A stretch of 11,781 nt of DNA. Origin: Stramenopiles sp. TOSAG23-2. Lineage: Eukaryota > Sar. This document shows positions 1 through 6,006 of the stretch, piece after piece. The stretch lies in contig LT649899.1 in NCBI GenBank assembly GCA_900128395.1, forward strand, positions 1-11,781, read 5' to 3'. Position 1 is the first letter of the stretch. Every line of letters begins with the position of its first letter. The notes below the pieces were generated by a model that saw nothing but the letters and a program-made list of their open reading frames with translations, had not been told where the DNA came from and did not search any database. A program made the position numbers and the translations under genes.

Positions 1-96
1 AGGTTTTTGTGTTTGGTGGTTGTAAATTGTACGTATAGCTCATGATGATGGGGTGGAAGACACGAAAAGAGGTCTAAGGAGAGAGAGAGAGAGAGA
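1..96. other. Left edge: no gene seen; GA microsatellite
   Basis: No convincing open frame is seen in this short left edge. A (GA)n run occupies about 79-96, directly before the first copy of the tandem duplication. The segment could be intron, promoter or upstream exon of the plus-strand gene that seems to end at 792, but nothing decides between these. Confidence 0.4.
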
Positions 97-598
97 CGGG
101 GAGAACAGGGAGGCGAAGAGTGAATGTAGATCGAGAAGATGTACTTTTAAAAATCATATATACTGATATGCATTAAAAATTACGACGTATTTTTTCTCAA
201 AAAAAAGATATACGTTCGTAAAAAAATATAAATTAAATTTAAAATAACAAAATGCACCAATCACAAACCCTGTTTTTATCAGGAGCTATACGTACATTTT
301 ACACCCAACACTACGCGTACACATTCACACATTACACATTCACACATTCGGGGAGAACAGGGAGGCGAAGAGTGAATGTAGATCGAGAAGATGTACTTTT
401 AAAAATCATATATACTGATATGCATTAAAAATTACGACGTATTTTTTCTCAAAAAAAAGATATACGTTCGTAAAAAAATATAAATTAAATTTAAAATAAC
501 AAAATGCGTGTGTAAATCCTGTTTTTATCAGGAGCTATACGTACATTTTACACCCAACACTACGCGTACACATTCACACATTACACATTCACACATTC
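97..598. repeat. Two-copy tandem duplication, 252 + 249 bp
   Basis: Copy 1 (97-348) and copy 2 (349-598) are the same sequence read twice. They include the CGGGGAGAACAGGG start, an AT-rich middle and a CACATTC-rich end. By eye the only difference is one block: 13 bases after AAAATGC in copy 1 (from 257) and 10 unrelated bases at the same place in copy 2 (from 508). The near-identity means a recent duplication or an assembly artefact. Each copy contains TTTTTATCAG, a good 3' splice-site shape, so the duplication may have doubled an intron end and an exon start of the gene that ends at 792. The CACATTC motif is itself repeated inside each copy. Confidence 0.93.
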
Positions 599-792
599 TA
601 CGATCTTCCGCGCGACTCACTTATTCATCGCAGTCAACGCAGCTTTCTTCGCTTTATCCACAACTAGCGGATATGGTACGTGAAAAAATCGATGAAGCAT
701 TTAAAGATCATATTAATATGGATGCGATTGAAGATTCATTTTATGATGTAATTAATATTTCCATACGTGTTTTAGCTTTTCATAACAAATAG
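532..792 (+). CDS. Likely terminal exon of an unidentified gene
   Basis: An open frame runs to a TAG stop at 790-792. From about 598 the DNA is clearly less AT-rich than its surroundings and the translation looks coding: an Arg/Ser-rich start, then a charged stretch with LADMVREKIDEAF near the middle, ending in VLAFHNK. No family is recognised. The first in-frame ATG (508) sits inside the CA-rich duplication and is an unconvincing start. A better reading is an exon entered through the acceptor TTTTTATCAG ending at 531, which leaves the frame intact, or through one of the CAG sites at 631-633 or 640-642. The upstream exons would lie in or left of the duplicated block. A polyadenylation hexamer follows about 100 bases after the stop. 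If the first acceptor is used, part of the exon also exists in duplication copy 1, where the frame runs into a TGA. Exon borders are inference. Confidence 0.4.
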   Translation, partial: ELYVHFTPNTTRTHSHITHSHILRSSARLTYSSQSTQLSSLYPQLADMVREKIDEAFKDHINMDAIEDSFYDVINISIRVLAFHNK

Positions 793-895
793 AGTTTTGA
801 GGAGAGAGATTTACAATTATTCCTGCATTTGGTTTTTAAAATTATTTTAAGATTTTCAATATTAAAAAATTAAAAAAAAGTTATTTTTTATTTTT

Positions 896-901
896 AATAA
901 A
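896..901 (+). promoter_or_regulatory. Polyadenylation signal AATAAA
   Basis: A canonical AATAAA hexamer lies 104 bases beyond the TAG that closes the plus-strand exon, at the end of a T/A-rich stretch. It is well placed to set the 3' end of that transcript. In DNA this AT-rich the hexamer also arises often by chance. Confidence 0.35.
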
Positions 902-943
902 GCATCTCCATATTTACTCTCACATGTACACACTATCCTGATA

Positions 944-1099
944 TCATTTGGTACGAATGGTGTCTATCATCGCCGAAGCAGCCATTTCCAAATGACTCAT
1001 ATCGGCAGGACTCATTTTATATAGATTTTGTTTCTCATAATTACTATTAAGTGGAATTGTTTGATACTTTTCATTCAAAATTACCAAATTATATAACAT
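944..1099 (-). CDS. Short coding segment, 51 codons, unidentified
   Basis: On the minus strand ATG at 1099 opens a 51-codon frame that closes with TGA at 944-946. The last 23 codons (from 1015) use GC-richer, mixed codons unlike the flanking AT-rich DNA and read as a Met/Ala-rich helix beginning MSPADMSHLEMAASAM and ending DTIRTK, which looks like real coding sequence. The first 28 codons lie inside the 160-bp tandem duplication. An in-frame TAA stands two codons before the ATG, so this is either a micro-protein or the last exon of a longer gene with unseen upstream exons. The second copy of the duplication starts the same 24 residues from an ATG at 1259 but runs into a different tail ending at 1131. 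No family is recognised. Confidence 0.35.
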   Translation of the reverse strand: MLYNLVILNEKYQTIPLNSNYEKQNLYKMSPADMSHLEMAASAMIDTIRTK

Positions 1100-1346
1100 G
1101 TTTTAGTGAAAATGTAATGTTATAAGTGTATCATTCTCTTTCCTCGTTCAAAGTGATGTATATCCAGTTATCGACGTTATCATTGATTTGTTTCTCATAA
1201 TTACTATTAAGTGGAATTGTTTGATACTTTTCATTCAAAATTACCAAATTATATAACATGTTTTAGTGAAAATGTAATGTTATAAGTGTATCATTCTCTT
1301 TCCTCGTTCAAAGTGATGTATATCCAGTTATTGACGTTATCATTGA
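1027..1346. repeat. Tandem duplication, 2 x 160 bp
   Basis: Copies 1027-1186 and 1187-1346 align without gaps and differ at one base (C at 1172, T at 1332). The unit is not a multiple of three, so it changes any reading frame that crosses it. On the minus strand it carries the start of the 51-codon segment that ends at 944 and a second coding-like stretch reading DNVDNWIYITLNEERE. Recent origin or assembly duplication are both possible. Confidence 0.95.
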
Positions 1347-1448
1347 TGGCGTGCTATCTCTTAGTAGAACTAACTAAGTTTCATATTTAAAATATGCATT
1401 ATTCTTTTAAACTTAATAATATATAGTGAGTGACAACTATCAAAGAAA

Positions 1449-1692
1449 AAATATTGAAGTTTTATTATAATTTAAATTCAAATATTTGAAATAATAAATA
1501 GAACTTTTATTTGTAATAATATAGATTTTAACAATTTATATCATGACTAATACATTTATATGTAAGTGTTAAATATTGAAGTTTTATTATAATTTAAATT
1601 CAAATATTTGAAATAATAAATAGAACTTTTATTTGTAATAATATAGATTTTAACAATTTATATCATGACTAATACATTTATATGTAAGTGTT
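1449..1692. repeat. Tandem duplication, 2 x 122 bp, identical
   Basis: Copies 1449-1570 and 1571-1692 are identical by eye and consist of very AT-rich non-coding DNA. Each contains the palindrome CAAATATTTG. This is the third two-copy duplication within 1.7 kb. Nothing suggests a transposon: there are no terminal inverted repeats and no target-site duplication. Confidence 0.95.
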
Positions 1693-1818
1693 ATTAGTCG
1701 ATTGCATATATGTGAAATGGCAGCCAGAATTTCTTATCTTCGTTTGGATGAAACCAAAAAAACAATATGCTCTCTGCTTAATTTTCAATAAACAAACCTT
1801 GATAATTTAAAAATTGAA

Positions 1819-1824
1819 TTTATT
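1819..1824 (-). promoter_or_regulatory. Possible polyadenylation signal of the ankyrin gene
   Basis: The plus strand reads TTTATT, so the minus strand has AATAAA about 165 bases beyond the TAA stop of the ankyrin-repeat gene. Its position fits a 3' end, but a chance match is easy in this composition. Confidence 0.3.
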
Positions 1825-1989
1825 TATATAGTATAATTCTTTTTACATTTATAATAGTTAAACGTCAAAATGGTCTGGTGTATTGATGATGCATGTATAA
1901 AGTATAAGAGTGTGTGAGGTTTTGTACATAATGAGTTTGTTGTATATTAACATATATTTGTATTATTTTTTTATATTTTTATGATTTTT

Positions 1990-2880
1990 TTATAATTCAC
2001 TCTTCCGTTTTCCACCTTTTGAACGTATAAGATCAATGATCTTTTGTTTAATTGGACTTTTATTAATATATGCATAGTCCAGGGGAGTGGATCCCGAGTA
2101 CCCCTTCTTATTAATGCTATTAAGAGACATATGAGTTAATAAGAACTCAATCAACTTCGTATCCTTTTTGTTATTAGCTGCTGCTAAATGTAATGCATTC
2201 GATCCATAAATATTTGCAATATTAGGATCAGCTTCACCTTGTTCAATTAAATATTTAACTACTTGGAAATGTTCGTATCTTGCAGCTGCCATTAAAGGTG
2301 TACGATCATCACCATCACTAGTTTTACCGACTTGATTCACGTATTCTTTCAATGTCATATTATTATTATTATTACCATTACTACCATTCACATCATTATT
2401 ACGCCCTGTAATCAATACTTTCACATCCTCCAAACGTCCTTTTTCACATGCACATACTAATGGCGTTTTGCGTGGAAATTCTTCTTTGTATTTAATCTTT
2501 AATTTATCTGAACGACCGAATCGAATATCATTTTCATCACCACTACCTTTACTAATTAAATACTTCAACACATCATCATTATCGTTTCCACCATTGTATG
2601 CTAAAAGATAGGTTAACGATTTATTACCTTCCGTATCTTGTAAATATGCATTGACATCTTGACCTAATTCATCAATCAATACTTTCGCATTTTCAAGTGA
2701 TAATATACCTTTTTTACACCCATTCAATAATGCTGGTTTACCATATTCGGTTTCTATCATGACTTTTTTTAAATTTGCGGTAGTAGCTTCTACACGAGCT
2801 AAGACAATATCAGTATCATTACCACTACCTTTACTAACTAAATACTTCAACACATCATCATTATCGTTTCCACCAACTAA
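1990..2880 (-). CDS. Ankyrin-repeat protein, 5' end unresolved
   Basis: The frame is open from 2880 to a TAA at 1990-1992 and gives about 296 residues. Counting from the GTG codon at 2853, ankyrin-like helix-loop-helix units can be seen at about residues 39-60, 129-149 (TPLVCACEKGRLEDVKVLI), 184-206 (TPLMAAARYEHFQVVKYLI), 217-240 (NALHLAAANNKK) and 255-280 (STPLDYAY, then a basic IIDLIRSKGGK tail). An Asn run interrupts the array near 161-165. Ankyrin arrays are protein-binding scaffolds; the partner cannot be told. The first in-frame ATG is at 2760, but the reading upstream of it is clearly repeat-derived, because GGNDNDDVLKYLVSKGSG matches an internal unit. The coding part therefore continues to about 2875. 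Immediately before is TAG, so either an exon starts here (AG acceptors precede it) or the gene is 5'-truncated. No signal peptide or membrane segment is seen. Confidence 0.75.
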   Translation of the reverse strand, partial: LVGGNDNDDVLKYLVSKGSGNDTDIVLARVEATTANLKKVMIETEYGKPALLNGCKKGILSLENAKVLIDELGQDVNAYLQDTEGNKSLTYLLAYNGGNDNDDVLKYLISKGSGDENDIRFGRSDKLKIKYKEEFPRKTPLVCACEKGRLEDVKVLITGRNNDVNGSNGNNNNNMTLKEYVNQVGKTSDGDDRTPLMAAARYEHFQVVKYLIEQGEADPNIANIYGSNALHLAAANNKKDTKLIEFLLTHMSLNSINKKGYSGSTPLDYAYINKSPIKQKIIDLIRSKGGKRKSEL

Positions 2881-3319
2881 CTATTTATCTAACTAGTTAA
2901 CTGATAATTTATACAACGTAAACCAATCAATTCGTAATGTAAACCAAATTGTAAGTGTGAACCAAAATCTTAATCAATCAAATCTTTCTTTCTTTTCTTT
3001 TCTTTTCTTTCTTTTCTCTTCCATCGATGTTGTCCACATCTCATCTTCCTATCTATCTATATATATGTTTGTAGATAACAGATAACAATAAATACAAATA
3101 TATATGGATTTTTAGATACCAATTCATACATCCATGGAGTACAAATGGATGAACATCATTAACAATAATAACAATAATAAAATATGTTAACACACTACAA
3201 ATGAGATGTTTATTAATACGGATATTTATATTTTACGATTGTAGCATTATCCAATTTTTGGAAGAAATAGCTCTTAAATGTGGCCCCATTTAAAAAAAGA
3301 CCAGAAATCGTTACAAAAA

Positions 3320-3466
3320 ACAAGATGTACTTCTTGTATACTAGAGCCTAATATTGTTCTATTAAATATTCAACGTAAAAAAAGCTGCACAAGATGTACT
3401 TCTTGTATACTAAAGCCTAAAATTGTTCTATCAAATATTCAAAACGTAAAAAAAATCAAAAAGCTG
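3320..3466. repeat. Diverged tandem duplication, unit about 69 bp
   Basis: ACAAGATGTACTTCTTGTAT begins both copies, at 3320 and 3389. The copies then differ at several single bases, and the second has two short A-rich insertions near its end, so this duplication is older than the exact ones nearby. A 75-codon plus-strand frame from ATG 3278 crosses both copies and shows a doubled RCTSCIL motif. The visible single-base changes alter amino acids rather than being silent, and the insertions break the unit length, so coding is not supported. Confidence 0.8.
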
Positions 3467-3580
3467 CAAATTCTGCAATGCTATCTTCATGTATATGAAA
3501 TGTAATGGTATACCATGGTATATGCCTTGATTATGTAGTGGAATATTAGAGGGGTAAATGGTGTGAAAAATGGTAAATGT

Positions 3581-3630
3581 AAATGCGATTTGCAAATGCG
3601 ATTGCAAATGCGATTTGCAAATGCGATTGC
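3581..3630. repeat. 2 x 25-bp array with ATTTGCAAAT palindromes
   Basis: Two exact 25-bp units lie end to end. Each unit is a 13-mer (AAATGCGATTTGC) followed by the same sequence one T shorter (AAATGCGATTGC), so a roughly 12-bp motif appears four times. The junction inside each unit gives the perfect palindrome ATTTGCAAAT. This could be a protein-binding cluster or simply a minisatellite. Confidence 0.9.
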
Positions 3631-3677
3631 AGGAAAATAAAAAAAGAGATAGAGATGAAGATGTGCAAAAGTCAAAA

Positions 3678-3817
3678 TTAAGTCAAGCAAAAAATATGTA
3701 AATACGACACGCTCGTATGATGTGTGTAAAAGAGCTTAAATATTTTTTTAAGTCAAGCAAAAAATATGTAAATACGACACGCTCGTATGATGTGTGTAAA
3801 AGAGCTTAAATATTTTT
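3678..3817. repeat. Tandem duplication, 2 x 70 bp, identical
   Basis: Copies 3678-3747 and 3748-3817 are identical. Each contains ACGACACGCTCGTATG, in which CGA...TCG forms a small imperfect hairpin. No reading frame of interest crosses it. Confidence 0.95.
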
Positions 3818-4106
3818 GAATTCAAAACCATTGAAATGTGTGTACACTCTGTATATTTCACTCAAAATATTTATAACATTTTTGTGTGTAGCCGTGTAGC
3901 CCTCCCTTCTCTCTTCTAGATCTTCTCGTTTTTTTCTCTCTGTCTTTTTCTATGATCTTTCTACTGGATGTTCTATTACACCCCAATATTTTTTCTCTAT
4001 CTATCTGTGCCGGTCCACCCGTATCTTGTGTCTTTCAGGTACAAAATCATTATATCACCTCTCTCTCTCTCTTGCAGAAAAAAAAAACGAACACTCAAAA
4101 AACTCT
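3818..4106. other. 3' flank of the J-protein gene; pyrimidine-rich tracts
   Basis: No gene is seen. The plus strand is rich in C and T from about 3898, with CTCTCTCTCTCTTGCAG at 4061-4077 and TCTTTCAG ending at 4038. Read on the minus strand this is the GA-rich region just after the TAG stop of the J-domain gene, so it is most simply its 3' untranslated sequence. Confidence 0.5.
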
Positions 4107-5230
4107 CTAAAACTTTCTTCGCCTACCACCACTCCTACCACCCCTGCCACGATTCATACGATGGTTATATTTTAATGAATTAAATATCCATCTTGCAACG
4201 CGTGTTTTCAATTGAGGTGGTAAAAATGTGAAATAATATATAAACACACTAACTATCACACGTAATGCACCAATCACAAACCCTGGGAAACGCAAGGTTA
4301 CAGCTAATGGAAGGATAGTACTTGCAAAGAATACTTTATGATCGTAAATGAATTTTTTAAATGGTTCCCAATCATTTTTATCACGTATGAATTCAATCGC
4401 AACTAAAGCTTCATCATATAAGGAATCAAAATAATCTTTCACGCCAAACTCGGTAAAGACTTCATACCATTGTTCTGTATACATATTATTATTATTTTGT
4501 GCATAACGATAATCGCGATAGGTTTCTTGATATTGACCTCCACTATAACCAGAACTACTACTACTGCTACTAGTACTAGTAGTTCCTTTATCATCAACAT
4601 ATAAATCATATTCTTTTCGTTTGTTTTTATCTTTTAATATGGAATATGCTTCATTGATTTTTTGAAAATTTATTTTTGCATCTGGTTCCTGGCATAAATC
4701 TGGATGCCATTTCTTTGCTTGTTTGAAATATGCGCGTTTTAACTGTATATATTTATATATATGATGCTTGAAGTTAGTTGTTGTTGTAAGTTGAAACGAT
4801 CATTACCAATGTTACTTACATCTTTATCATTCACATCTTTTGTTACTGCTAATATATCATAATAATTTGTTGATTTTGTAAAAGTTGAAAAATAATGATG
4901 ATTGAATATTAATGGAATATAATGTTGATGTGGATTCAAAAAAAAACGATAATTTGTAATGGGCCCATATGTTGGTCTTTTATTTTGTATTACCATGTGA
5001 TATTTATGTTGCATGGTTGATAGTGTCACATAATTTCGTCGGTGTTGTTGTTGTTCTAGTTGAAAATTAAATGTTGATTTGTCGTTATTATTATTGATAT
5101 TATTATTATTATTATTATCAAACATAGATGATATTGTTGATTGTGTTCTCTGGTGTTGCATAATTTTTCGTGTCTTATTTACATACTTTATTCTCTGTGC
5201 GACCGATCGATAGATACATTGTCGTATCAT
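4107..5230 (-). CDS. Mitochondrial J-domain (DnaJ/Hsp40-type) protein, two exons
   Basis: ATG at 5230 (purine at -3) starts exon 1 (5230-4820, 137 codons). After a phase-0 intron, exon 2 (4742-4107) ends in TAG, giving 348 residues. The N-terminus (MIRQCIYRSVAQRIKYVNK) is Arg/Lys-rich without acidic residues, like a mitochondrial presequence. A low-complexity region with an Asn run follows, then the J domain at about 121-186: YYDILAV, helix II LKRAYFKQAKKW, the diagnostic HPD at 150-152, and helices III-IV ending KRKEYDLY. J domains stimulate Hsp70 ATPase activity. A Ser/Gly linker (about 191-205) follows. Two hydrophobic segments lie at about 274-287 and 291-311, and the tail is GRGGRSGGRRRKF. 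There is no zinc-finger region and no DnaJ C-terminal substrate domain, so it is a type III J-protein. Presequence plus membrane segments suggest an inner-membrane protein of the yeast Jid1 kind, which is inference. No close orthologue was confirmed. Confidence 0.85.
4743..4819 (-). other. Spliceosomal intron within the J domain, 77 nt
   Basis: Read on the minus strand the donor is GAT|GTAAGT, a CTAAC branch site lies about 30 bases before the end, and the acceptor is ATATACAG|TTA. Removing it joins NDKD to LKRAYFKQ and restores an intact J domain with its HPD motif. Without splicing the frame ends in a stop within the intron. The intron is phase 0 and splits the loop between helix I and helix II. 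It is the only intron in the window supported at the base level. Confidence 0.92.
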
Positions 5231-6006
5231 CTTTTCTCAATCTATTTGAATATTTTGTTGTCAGTTGAGTAGATTATTATATATATTATTAATGTCACTT
5301 TTCAATAAATCACAAGTAATTACTAAAAAAAAATGATTGATTTTAAATTTTAAATTCTAAACAAATAAAAATAATATTATATTTTTATAGAATTTCAATG
5401 TGTTGATATCTATCTATCTATCGTGTAGTCTATATCTATATATTATGACACACACGTAACAGTTATGCTTGTTTTGATTGTATATTTATATCTGCATCAC
5501 ATATGTGTGTATTTTTCTATCTATCTATTAGTTCTATAATGAATGATATTTGGATCAGTAAAAGGGAAGGGACAAGGGACTGTGTATTAAAATACAAATA
5601 GAAAACACAATATTTAATACATTACTCTGTGAACAAACACCAGACACGCACACACCGCGCAATCAACTTAACCCCGCCACCAACTAGGGCATCAAACAAT
5701 CACACGCACACACACACGTGTACACGCATCGCCATATATCCTGCTCTCCTCTTGTTCTCTTTTAATGTTTTCTGACAACTTCCAATGTACCAGGTATATT
5801 ATAATGATATTATAATGATATTCAATTCCACTTTATTTTATATAAATAGCTATAAGCCAGCTGATACTGCATCAAATACATATTAATACACACACACACA
5901 CACACACATACACATACGAAGACATTTTTACCTCTTGTGCTATCCTTCAACTCATTCTTAAACGCTCAGTCAAAACATACTGTTCCCCCTACATCACCAC
6001 TACCCC
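5231..6006. other. Intergenic: promoter of the J-protein gene and 3' flank of the golgin gene
   Basis: No gene is seen in 776 bases between two minus-strand genes. It contains TATC microsatellites (about 5408-5421 and 5518-5528), CA-rich tracts (about 5636-5726 and 5887-5908) and an 11-bp direct repeat TTATAATGATA x 2 at about 5798-5819. The part next to 5231 should hold the promoter of the J-protein gene, but no clear TATA or initiator element stands out from the background. Confidence 0.5.
5832..5837 (-). promoter_or_regulatory. Possible polyadenylation signal of the golgin gene
   Basis: The plus strand reads TTTATT, which is AATAAA on the minus strand, 170 bases beyond the TAG stop of the coiled-coil golgin gene. 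The distance is plausible for a 3' untranslated region. Confidence 0.35.

Larger units (their letters stand above)
2881..3677. other. Gene-free region with simple repeats and two small duplications
   Basis: No convincing gene is seen. The stretch holds a T/C-rich run (TTTCTTTCTTTT type, about 2985-3020), TATC and TA microsatellites (about 3050-3066), AAT/AAC repeats (about 3160-3180), a diverged 69-bp duplication (3320 onward) and a 2 x 25-bp array (3581-3630). If the ankyrin gene has an upstream exon on the minus strand it would lie here. A purine-rich stretch at about 2975-3040 with ATG codons is the only candidate, and no good donor site follows it. Confidence 0.55.

Noticed and set aside
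1717-1791. 24-codon plus-strand frame beginning MAARISYLRL, with AATAAA overlapping its stop
   Set aside because: The codons look coding-like, but it is too short, has no recognisable family, and no donor/acceptor pair linking it to another exon could be found.
3278-3505. 75-codon plus-strand frame with a doubled RCTSCIL motif
   Set aside because: The doubling follows from a 69-bp DNA duplication. The differences between copies that I can see are amino-acid changing or length-changing, so there is no sign of protein-level constraint.
3487-3690. 67-codon minus-strand frame rich in Phe/His/Leu
   Set aside because: It is generated by the 2 x 25-bp array and A/T-rich flanks; the residues NRICNRICKSH mirror the DNA repeat.
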